A DNA stretch of 64,000 nt from Carallia brachiata (lineage: Eukaryota; Streptophyta; Magnoliopsida; Malpighiales; Rhizophoraceae), in assembly GCA_021464245.1 (NCBI GenBank), contig JADCRB010000067.1:2077908-2141907 (forward strand), written 5' to 3'. Below the pieces are notes generated by a model, which ran no database searches, was not told the DNA's origin, and was given only the letters and a program-made list of their open reading frames with translations. Positions 45,896 through 58,000 of the stretch are shown here, piece by piece. The position numbers and the translations under genes are program-made. Position 1 is the first letter of the stretch; each line of letters opens with the position of its first letter.

Positions 45896-48433
45896 GATGA
45901 CATAATTAAAAAGGAAAAAAGATTAGATAAAGCTGCTGGCACCGCGATTCTAGGCGTTCGTTAGTTGTTCGTAAAAAAGACAATGGGTTCCCGAGAAAAG
46001 AGACAGGAGAGACGCCAAACATGTACAACTAAAATGTTCTGCTTCACAGTTCACACCAAACAGTTTTACGTGTATGCAAAATTTTAAAAAATAATTATAA
46101 GTAATCACAGAAAACAGCCAAATTTTTATAAATAATTAAAAAAATTATTTTTAAAAAATTTAAATTAAATATATTTAATATTATTTTAAGTCTTAATTTT
46201 ATTTTATAACTTTTTGTATATATTTTTAATTTTTTCTTTTTTTTTTTTCAATTAAGAAACTTGGATGTCCTGTCCTGAATGCTGACGTACTACAATTAAT
46301 TGCTAACCAGCTACTCACCAACGAAACCAGATGGTGTCATCTCGCTAAGGGGCACTTGCTTAGTGGCTCAACACATTTGTGACAAATATATTGAAAACGA
46401 ACTACCAATTATAAGTTATTGTTGTGAAGAGGCTGTTTGGTTTATACTGCTTTTAATTATTAATTGTTGTTAAAACCAGATAAAAGGAAATTATAATATT
46501 TAATTAAATTGATAGCACGAATTGTTATAAGAATAGTAAAATGACAATTTGGAATACATTGGTTTAAAAAAGGAGAATAAGTAAAAAATATTATAAGAAG
46601 TACTTTAGTGAAAATAAATTATTAACTCTTGTTCTTTCAAAAGTATAGCTTTTAAGGCAACAAGAAGTAGTTAGTGTTTATTTCAAAAAGTAACAACTGT
46701 TTTAATCAAGCAATTTTGTTTAGTTACTCTTCAAGGCAAACATTATCCTAAAAAATAAATTAAAAAATTTAAGTAAATACTCTTGCATCATATTTTTCAA
46801 AAACGAACCGCAAAAGAATCCTTGGACAACTAAAAAATGCACCCTTAAAATTCAAAATTTAAGGCCCGACATGATATTAATTTTAAAATTAACTGATAAT
46901 TAAATGTCCGAGAAAATTACCAAGAAGGGATTAAACGGGAGTTCTATAAAGAAAGGAAGTGGGGAGATTTTTTTTTAACAAAAAAAAAATTTATCGTAAA
47001 CATATTAATAATCAAATTTGTAAATTAATACTAAAATAACTTTTATTTGTTAATATTTTATCCAATCATTTATATAAAGGTAAATTTATCACTTAAATAT
47101 AAATAAAATTAAATATAATTTTTATACTAAAAATTATAACGATTACTAAACTATACTCTGCACTACACATTTTGCCAATATTTGAGGGGCCACCAGCATT
47201 AAGAACTTAAGAAGACCTTTGATTGAGCCTGGACAGTTTAAGTGGCGGACTTTTGCGGTCCCGCTCCTGTGGAATTGTAAGGGCGTAGCTTTCGGTGCTA
47301 TCAATTTGGGTCCCACGTGCCGCTCGCCGCGCCATGCATCTTGCCGTTGGGTTAGCTATTGTGCCCAGGAGGCTCTACCCCTGTAGATGTTAACGTGTCG
47401 CTCGACCCAGGACGTCCCGGAGGTCCTGATGATGGGCCTTTAGGTGGGCTTTGCATGCGGTCCCTTTAAAGTCAATGTATGACATGAGAGTACTGAAAGC
47501 CCGGCCCAAAATATATTTTCATCTGCTACACCGCTTTTGCAATTTACATTAAGTAACAGGGCAATTGATATTCGCCGTGCTTTTATTTTAAATGGTAATC
47601 ACATTATGTTAATAAATACGAAATCGAAAGTTTAAAATTTTAATCTTTTTAATTATCTCATTTTCTTTAATGTTAAAATTTAGAAAAATTAAAAAAAAAG
47701 AAAATTGATATTTGAAATTAAATTAATTTATAAAATATAATAAAATTTATCATGATTATTTTTTTATAATGAAAGAAAAAGAAACACCAGTTTCCTGGGC
47801 ATGTTGTTTTCTGGTGGGGATATGCACCGTTTTTTAAAATTTGAATGTTGGTAATTAAAATATGTAGTAATACAGTAAAATAAATATATTTATGAAACAT
47901 ATAATTTATTTAATGAATCATATATATTTTTAAATTTAATATGTCTTTTATCAAATTTACTACATAAGTACCCTTAGTGTTCTCACTAAAATTTTTCCTT
48001 ATTTGAATTTCAAATAGCTTTACTTTGTTATTAAAAAAAAAAAAAAGAAAATGGATATAATGCAAGTACGGTCCCTTTCAACCCGCTTCATGGACTGGCA
48101 GAAAGTAGCAATTGGCAAGCCGACGTCTTCGACACTTTTTAATTTAAATTATTAAAAATAAATTATTTGCTTGCAAATATGATATACGCTAATCATTACA
48201 CAACGGATACTTTTTTGAAATTAAAATAAATTATTTGCGTCGGATATATATTTATATTACATTAATTATAATTTTTTTTATCAAAGAGTCCATTATATAT
48301 ATATATATTATTGTTATTGTTTTGATCCTAATATTATTATTATTACCATTTATTTGCCGTTTGACTGCCGTCCCGCCAAATGATAATTATAATCGAGGGT
48401 TTGAAGAAAATATTTTCTCCGTTCTCTTTCTCT

Positions 48434-48442
48434 AAACCCTAG
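48434..48442 (+). promoter_or_regulatory. Telo-box upstream of CPSF160 start
   Basis: AAACCCTAG lies 38 bases before the conserved ATG at 48480, probably in the leader or core promoter. Confidence 0.5.
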
Positions 48443-48504
48443 CCTAGACGGAGTCTCTAGCGTCTTCGTCGCCGCGACGATGAGCTTCGCGGCCTGCCTG
48501 CAAG

Positions 48505-51500
48505 ATGATGCACTGCCCCACCGGCATCGAGAACTGCGCGTCCGGCTTCATCACGCATTCCCGTGCCGACTTCGTATCTCAAATCCCTCCGATTCAGGCC
48601 GACGATCTTGATTCCGAGTGGCCGGCGAGGCGCGGAATCGGGGCCGTTCCTAATCTTGTTTTCACCGCCGGTAACGTTCTTGAGCTTTATGTAGTTAGGG
48701 TTCAGGAAGAAGGTGCCCGGGAGTCCCGATATGCAGCCGAATCGAAGCGGGGCGGGGTCATGGATGCTGTCTCTGGGGCTTCGCTTGAACTTGTTTGCCA
48801 TTACAGGTTTTGCTCCGTCTACTACCTTTTCATTGTTTTTAGTTCTTTTCTTGGTTTGTTTTTCATTAATTCAGATCTTTTGTGAGTATAAACTGATTTT
48901 CTTTCTTTTTCTTCTTTTTGGTTTGTTTTTTTTTTTTCAACATTGTGGCCTTCTTTATTCCGTTTGCAGGTTGCACGGTAATGTAGAGTCAATGGCTGTA
49001 CTGTCTTCTGGAGGCGGTGATGGTTCTAAGAGAAGAGATTCTATTATCCTAGCGTTCAAAGATGCAAAGATTTCAGTTCTTGAGTTCGATGATTCTATTC
49101 ACGGACTTCGTACTAGGTAAAATCTGCTGGACTTGGGACTGTTGTGCTTTTGCTGTGTTCTTTGGTATGACTGAATTCAATGGCAGAGCACCAAAATTTT
49201 GTTTAATTGTGTTGATTCTTGATATTTTTAAATACTGTAATTTTCTTTCTTTTTTTTTTTCCCAGCTCCATGCACTGTTTTGAAGGTCCCGAGTGGCTGC
49301 ATCTCAAAAGAGGTAGAGAATCATTTGCAAGAGGCCCATTGACGAATGCTGATCCTCAAGGCAGATGTGGTGGCGTTCTTGTCTATGATTTGCAGATGGT
49401 AATACTTAAGGCCGCTCAGGTTGGTTCTTTGACTTTTTATCTGATTATACTTTAATTTTTTTTTCCTGTGATTTAAATGTTGAATAAGGTATTTCCATTT
49501 ATGACGATTCAGTTTCCTGAAGGGCTTAATTATGTTGTATAATTTTGGTCACTTTTCCTCTCATGAACATTCATATCCATTGCTAAAATCTTGTTTTTTT
49601 TTTTTTTTTAAATAATTTTGGTTATTGTGGGCTGCCCCTCATAGGACAAACAATGACCTCTATGTGTCAGTAGCTGAGGTGTGGGTGCCTAGATTGTAGT
49701 TGAATGAAAATGATTTGGGATACACATCACGTAAGTTTTGTGATGCATGGTGAAAGCTTTTGCTATACCAGTTTTGAGAGCCTATGCCTCTTTCTAATTC
49801 CCAGCATAAGAGCTTTTATGGAAATTATTCTGTTCTAAACTCTTGAAGCAACTATTCTTCTGCTATGTTCCTTTTATATAAATTGAACATTAGGATTTTG
49901 TTTGTCAGGTTGGTTCTGGTTTGGTTGGAGATGATGATGCTTTGGGTTCCGGAGGTGCTATATCTGCTCGTATCAAATCATCCTATGTGATCAATCTACG
50001 GGATTTGGACATCAAGCACGTAAAAGATTTTGTGTTTGTGTATGGTCAGTCTGAGACTCATTTTCCTTAATTTGGTGAAAAATTCAATAGAGTTATCAGG
50101 TTTAAATGATTTTCTTCCAAGTCTTATGTGCACAAATGCTCAAAATTGTTGTAGCAATATATGAGGATGTTAACATGATGTTCAATTGAGCAACTCAAGA
50201 TTTTTCCCTAGCTTGTTTCAGGTTTAAAAGGTTTGAATACAGTGGGTAGATCCTCAATTCAGACCTTGATTAACTAAAGAAACTCTAAGTTATGCTGGTG
50301 ATTATTCTTTCAATTGCACAGTGTAAGTGAATTATCTTAGGGTAGATTTCCATATTAGAGCTATGTTGGGATGAAGATAGATAATAGATCTGAAGATATT
50401 GAATGATTATAAATAAAAATCTGTAGTGATATGAAGTTTTGCACCTCGTTAGAGTGGGAGTAGAATCAATGGAGAAGTCATAGAAAAATCATATCGTATG
50501 TGGGATTTTTTTTCTCTCAATTATTTGTGACTTCTGTTGTTTGCTTGGACGTTATATCTGCTAGACTGCTACTAGAGAGTTACCTGCACAGAAAAAGTGC
50601 AACAGATGGACAGGGCGATTGCCATATAATTATTTGACTGCTTTTAATGTTTCTTTCCTTTTTCCCTGCATTATTTGTGAGATGCAGTTTATGATGGTAT
50701 CTGTTTGGTTCCATAAGTTGCGTTTTGGAGATGTTGAGTTCATAAGTGAATCCTGGTGTTGGTCTGTTTGACTCTGATCCTTATAAAGCAATAGTAATTG
50801 TTGAGTTTTTTTTTTTGATATTCCTGTAGTTTTTGGTGTTGTGAACTTAAGATTTTTTATATGGTTTTCATTTGTTTGGTTTAATTATTTGCCAATTCTT
50901 TGATATTAATCCCATGGATTCAATATGTTGTGACATGTAGATTATATTGAACCCATGATGGTGATCCTTCATGCAAGGGAGTTTACTTGGGCCGGTCGCA
51001 TCTCATGGAAGCATCATACTTGCATGATTTCTGCTTTTAGTATCAGCACAACCTTGAAGCAGCCAACCCTCATATGGTCAGTTGTGGTATGTTGTACATC
51101 TTTATGTGATGACAGAGGTAGTTTTGTGGCCACAACTTTATTGACATGAATCTTGGAGATGATTATTGAATGCCTTATAATTGTTATAAAGGGGAATAGA
51201 AGAAGTTGATTTATGTATCTATCTGCACTCGATTTGCATATCATCTTGATGATTTACAAATAATTTAAATGCATCTCAGTTAAAAAATGATTGACAGAGA
51301 AAAGAGAGTGCATAGGATATGACAGAAAAGAAGAGTAGATCTGCCCTTCTAGGTTTGGGAGGGGTAAAAGAGAAAGAAAATGTTTAAATATTTTTGAGTC
51401 CAACAATTTTTTTTGCCTTCAATAGGAGCCATATACAAGCCTTATTTCTTGAATCAACATGATCAAAATAAACCCGACTATAATGGTTGTTGGGGAAGTG

Positions 51501-51984
51501 CCTTCAGAGCTCCGTATTCTAACATCCTCATTATCACAACTAATTGTGATCTGTGATAAAAATGTCTTGGTTTTTGGCTTAGGGGTGGAATTAATATCTT
51601 AGCAGTCTATCATAAAACATTTTACTTACCAAAAGAAGCATCTCATTGAGCCTGGAAATAGTTGTCTGTTAACACCATAGTATTGACGCAGTTTGCAGGA
51701 GTTGTACTTATGTTGATTCTTTTCTGTGCACCCTTATCAGAATCTCCCACATGATGCTTACAAGTTGCTTGCAGTGCCATCACCAATTGGCGGTGTTCTT
51801 GTTATTGGTGCAAACACCATCCATTATCACCGTGAGGTTGATTCTTGCATGGGCAGTTTACTTGTTGCAGTATTTTCTTACTATTTATGCATAGTGATAA
51901 AATTTATTTTCTTTTTGTGCAGTCAGCATCTTGTGGATTGGCTTTGAACAGCTATGCTGTTTCTGTTGACAGCAGGTCTTGATT

Positions 51985-52063
<79 letters not shown>

Positions 52064-55000
52064 CATCCTCTGGTGCGGCCGACCTCCATTAACTTCAAAA
52101 TTTTAAAATCTCCTCATGCTTGTTACAGCGCTTTTTTTTTTTTTTTTCAAAGAATGTACTCTTACATCATGAGATATGTTCTTCTGCTAGAATATGGGAA
52201 AAGTGGACTTGGGTTATGTTAGCAAAATTTAAGCTTAGGATTGGTTTAATAAACAGATTGCTTTGTCTTAATCCTGTTTCTGTTGATTATATCTTTTCTT
52301 TCAGTCAAGAGCTGCCAAGAGCAAGTTTCAGTGTGGAACTTGATGCTGCCAGTGCAAGCTGGTTATTAAACGATGTGGCCTTGTTGTCAACAAAAACTGG
52401 GGAACTTTTATTATTGACACTTGTTTATGATGGGAGGTAGTTACTTGTCATTTCCTGAAATAACATGATCTGTTAAATTATTTGTGTGAAATCTGAACAT
52501 GTACGGCATATTTTGAAGATTAATCAGTGGTCAAGCAATTTTTGGATCTAGATTATGACTAGATTTTGCGGTAATTATCGCTTAATGAGATGGTAGTGTC
52601 AAGCAGCAATGTGTTAACAAGGATTGCTTATGATGCAATTCTTGCTGTGGGACTCGTCATTGGTTGACTGTTAATATGCTGTGCCCAAGACATCTACTCC
52701 CAGTCTAGATATAGGTTACTATATATTAGCAGAGCTGGAAAAGTAACAAGAATGGAAAGGTACCTGGTTTTTAAAGTTTAGCTCTTGGAAATTTTGTTGG
52801 AGGTGCTTTAAATAGCATGTATGCTGTTCTTTTATGGCTTGATGCTTTCTTCTAGCAGTGTCAACCATGTAAATTAGAATTGTTTTGTTTTGCTCATACA
52901 AGTTGAAGGAAATTTCAATCCACATTTTTTATCCATCGAGAAGATTCAAATGTTTGGCTCTGTGACATGTTCCACTAGGCTGTTTTAACTTTCAATTTAG
53001 ATATTATTGACAAACAAGATGGAAATTTAATATTTGAAAGTTGTCAAGTAGTATTTATCTAGATGACTGTCATCCTCCCTCCTCCTTTTTCCAATTTACA
53101 CTAACTAAGAAATGACCATGTTACCAAAATAAAAGGTACTTTGCAATGTTTTATTTTGGCCAGGTTCATATTAGTCATTTTATTCTGTGATGTTATGAAT
53201 ATTTGATTGCTTCTAGGGCTTCATGGATTCATGCAAGTGCCCTTGAGATAGCCTGATTGTTTATGTTTCCCTTTTGCCTTGAAGGGTTGTACAGAGGCTT
53301 GATCTTTCCAAGTCTAAAGCTTCAGTTCTCACTTCAGTTAGTTCTTTAATCATTCTCTTTCTGGTTATTTACCTGTTGTCTCTTCTACATTGGTGAATTG
53401 ATTTCTAAAGTATATATTGCTGGGAAAAATTCCTGATATTCTTAATAGGGTATCACAACAATGGGAAGTTCACTGTTTTTTCTAGCTAGTCGTTTGGGAG
53501 ATAGTCTACTTGTCCAATTTAGTTGTGGAATGGGATCTTCATCAGTGAATTTGAAGGAAGAGGTACTGTCTTCAAACTACCCACTTCCCTTTTGATTAAT
53601 TTGAAACTTTGTGGTATTTTAAACCCATAAGAATGGTGTCCCAGTGCACAAAGTTTTAAGGCTGTGGGGTATGGGGAAGAGTCAAATGTACCCAGCCTTA
53701 CCTTTTTGTTCATAAAGGCTGTTTGAAATTTGCATATGATCTACCTTTCTGAATCATTTATTTGACCATGGAGTTGTAATATTGAAAAGGTAATTAGATC
53801 CATTGTCTCTAAAACACCTTTGAAACTGAGGAACATGGATAGCATTTGTTCTCATTAACCAATTTTAACAGTTTTTAGTATTGGGAATAGCTATTATTGA
53901 TTGCCTGGATTTCTTTTAATTATGCTCAGACAAATGTTAGATGTGTTTCTTTGCCGTTTGCATTGCCAACAGGTTGGAGATATTGAAGGTGATCTTCATT
54001 CTGCGAAACGATTGAAGATTACATCTTCAGATGCTTTGCAAGATATGGTTAGTGGTGAGGAGCTTTCATTCTATGGGTCGCCTCAAAACAACACTGAATC
54101 AGCACAGGTTTGTCTCAGTTCTTCATGTTTATTTGCTTTTATATGTGACTAGTTGTTTAAGAGTAGAAAGGAGGTGGGCTTCTCCTGCAAATGGGGCAAC
54201 TGAACGTAAGGCCCTTAACAATGCAAAATACAAGAGTCCATGATAGAAATAACTACTTCCTTTTCATGCATTACGAATCACATTCAATTTCCGGTGGCCT
54301 AAATTGGTGTGTTACGACCAAGGAACAGTGTAGCAATATCTCACCAAGGCAACACCTTGATAATCCACCTAGTTTTCATCCATTTTCAATTGGATCCTGG
54401 GGCAATTATTCTTTCGTTCCGCGTCATTGGTGTGAACATGCGTGCAAATCATTTTTTATTATCATTACCTTGAATGCCTCATTGGTTTCCATGGCAGAAT
54501 CATTAGCATGTGTTGTAGTTTGTGTGGTTTTCTGTTTCTGTCTTTGCAATTGTACTCATCTTTTTCCTAATAGTGCTTTCTATGTCCTCTTTCCCCTCTT
54601 TTCTTTTGCCCTTGGCTGCAGAAAAGTTTTTCGTTTGTGGTGAGAGATTCATTGATCAATGTTGGTCCTTTGAAGGACTTTGCTTATGGTGTGAGAATAA
54701 ATGCTGATGCAAGTGCAACTGGTATTGCTAAACAAAGTAACTATGAACTGGTTAGTTTTACATGCTTTACTTACTAATTATAGTTGTTTACTTTTTTATA
54801 TTTGAGTTCATGATTAAGCAATATAAAACATGGCAAAAAGTTTTTTATAAATTTTCACTTGAGCATGCTGTGCCATAGGGTCATCTTCTGCCTTTTCAGG
54901 CTGACTTTGGGAATCTTGGTCCTCGTACATTTGTGGCACAACTATCGAAAATATAATAGAAACTTGTAAAGTCATTCTTTTGGAATATGTCTCAGTGTGC

Positions 55001-58000
55001 AAACCAAGCCAAGTTCTGTGCATTCTCCCATTATTTTTTTTCTTGGGCACCCTTTTTAGGTGTGCTGCTCTGGTCATGGAAAAAATGGTGCTCTTTGTGT
55101 TCTTCGACAATCAATTCGCCCAGAAATGATCACAGAGGTTTGTCCTTAATTGACTTCCTTGCAAAATGCATCCTACTTGCTAAAAGAGTTAATATAAATG
55201 ATAATTTTACTGCTAATATTAGCATCATAAATTCCTAGGTGAAGTGATTTGTAGAATATAATTATTTGCTGATTTTATGCTACTGAGACTTGTTGTTGGG
55301 ATGAAAAATAGATCCATCTTAGATTTATAGATTCATAACAAATGTTAAAATAGAGTTTTGTTGGTCTTGTGTTCATCAGAAGACTGTCTAAACATAGTCA
55401 AATCTCAATGTGTCCCTTTTTTGTTCTTTCTAGTTGGCCTGTCAGTGGCCTTTTGTCACACTCAGTTTGCAAGGGATATTGAAACCAAACAATTCTGTAA
55501 AACCTCAGGGTGAAATCAACTGAGAAGGGCTTGAATTAAACTGTATTTGCTGAATTTGGTCAGGGCCGAATGGTTTTGGCAGTTTGAACTCTAATGTTTT
55601 GGGCTGCAAGAGCCCAAACATGGTGTTCATGCTAGACATTGGGATTTATGAATGAGAATTGTGGCGAAGGGCAGCTACATGTGTAAGACGGAATGTGGTC
55701 ATTTCCTTCCCGGAGTTTCCCATTTGGAACATTGCTATGTTACCTTTTTTGGCCAAACAAGACTGTTCGGCTTAGTTTTCTGGTTTTGAGATATGTCCAA
55801 CCAAAATTGAAATTGGATTGACAGATTGACTAAATTCAAACATGAATTGACAACAACATGTTTGAATCTAAAAATCAGTGGATGTTTGTATCTGGATTTA
55901 ATGTCTATCTGTCATTGTGCATATGCTTCTGATCTACAGGTTGAGCTTCCTGGTTGTAAAGGTATTTGGACTGTCTACCACAAGAACGCACGCGGCCATG
56001 ATTCATCAAAAATGGCTGCCATTGATGACGAATATCATGCATATTTGATCATAAGTTTGGAATCTCGTACAATGGTAATCCCATTCCTTTTGTTGGTAGA
56101 AGTAGAAACTAAATGAAAAGCTCGTAGATTCTTTACTTTTTTCATCTATCCTGCTGCCTTAAAATTTCTGGGATGAAGATGTTGGTCATTTCATGGCAAC
56201 TGAACCCTGATAATACTGGAGCCTTAATCTTAAAGCTACATGGTGCATCTCTTTTCTCTGGTCTGCATTAATTTGTGATCAAGTCCTGTATTACTCTAAT
56301 CATATTTTCTCTTGCCTTCTCTTCCTGCTGCTTAAATGTGGTCCCTGGGCTGTGCAGCACATTCCTTAATTTTGTGTTGGAGATTGTCAATCCAGCTCAT
56401 ATGATACATCTCTTTCTATGTTGGAAATATTATTTTCTCCTCATAGCTACTTCCATAGTACTACAAGTGCCTCATTTCATTTTTCAAATAGACATTTTTT
56501 AACTGACAGATTCTCTTGTCAGTTTTTTTTTTTTTCAATATCTTGTGGACATGCCACCTTCTTGCTATCTAACACCCAATACTGTAAACTATAGCTAAGT
56601 TCAGTTGTGGTTTGATGAATTTTTGCCTTCAAATTTAGTGTGGATTCTTTATTTCAATGTTCCAGATGTAATTTTCGATTTTCCCTCTCCAACTTGCAGT
56701 TTATGGTTGACATTCACTTGAAAGCTGAATCAATGTAACGAAAATGGTCTCCTTGGAGATTTTTATGCCATCCAATTTCAGTATCATCTCCTTTTGTACC
56801 ATTACCTTTGCCAAATTTTTTGCGCATGTGTTCTGTTTTACTTTGGGATATATTCCTTGGTAGCATACGTAAGAAAAGTCTTCCCTAGTATTATAGCTTA
56901 TGGTTGGTTTATAGCTTATGATTGGCATTTTGGAATTTACGTCTATGTGGACTATTTTCCCATTACAAGTAGGTGTTAGAAACTGGGGATCTTTTGACGG
57001 AAGTCACAGAAAGCGTGGACTATTTTGTGCAAGGGAGAACAGTAGCTGCTGGGAACTTATTTGGAAGGTCAGACTGTTCCTCACTTTAGTTACAAACATT
57101 GCCTAAAACAGGGCATCTTTTTGTTCTTTCCCTCCTTTTAATAGCTTGCTCTATCCAATTAGTAATCTTATCTTTTTCTTTGGTTCCTAATCGATTAGTC
57201 TTTTGTTTGATGCTGGTAAACCACTAATTGTCACTCAAGTATTCTGTTGATTTCTCTTGTGCTTCCAATTGACTTCGCTACAGGGGAACTATTTTCCATA
57301 GCTTTAGGAGATGCTAGCGATGATAGATGGTTGAAGATATAACGGTGCTGAAATGGAACAATTTTCCGTGACTTGCTTCTGTTAGCGGTTTCAAGCCATG
57401 GAAAATAGTTCCATGTTGGGATCAGTATATCTTGAACTATCTATCATCTCTATTTGCAGCAGTTTTAAGGTTTTGGTTCTCCTTTCTGTATCTCTACTCC
57501 TGGCCTGGATTGAATGCCCACTTCCCCAAACGGAGCTCATTTCAATTTTATGTGATGGTGAACTAGGGAATAGGTGGCCTCATAGAGGTAGAGGAATGTA
57601 GTTTTTGTTTTTGATTTTCAGGCTTTAAGCCTGCAAGGATACCAGAAAACAAAAAGAAACCCCCAAGGAATCCAAATTGCTTTTGTTTCATTTTGCCTTT
57701 TATGATGTTCACAGGTGGTCTTTTTGGTCTTATCTATTATTATATTGTTGTATGACTGGGCCTTTTAAACTAATATAAGAAGTTTTTAAATGTTCCGTTG
57801 CATGATTTGTTTTTTCTTTCCTCAGGCGTCGAGTTGTCCAAATTTTTGATAATGGTGCTCGAATCCTAGATGGCTCTTTTATGACTCAAGATTTGAACTT
57901 TGGGGTTACTAACCCTGTATCTGGTGCTGAGAGTTTGAAAGTGTCGACTGTTTCTATTGCTGATCCATATGTGTTAATAAGAATGACTGATGGAAGCATC

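Larger units (their letters stand above)
43273..48504. other. Intergenic region before CPSF160
   Basis: The TBL and CPSF160 genes are divergent. The interval holds the TBL leader and promoter (to about 43,980), transposon-like copy 2 (44,240-45,220), a possible LTR-derived fragment (45,462 to about 45,895), AT-rich DNA, a less AT-rich block without an open frame (about 47,160-47,540), a microsatellite-rich stretch, and the CPSF160 promoter with a telo-box. No further gene is supported. Confidence 0.6.
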
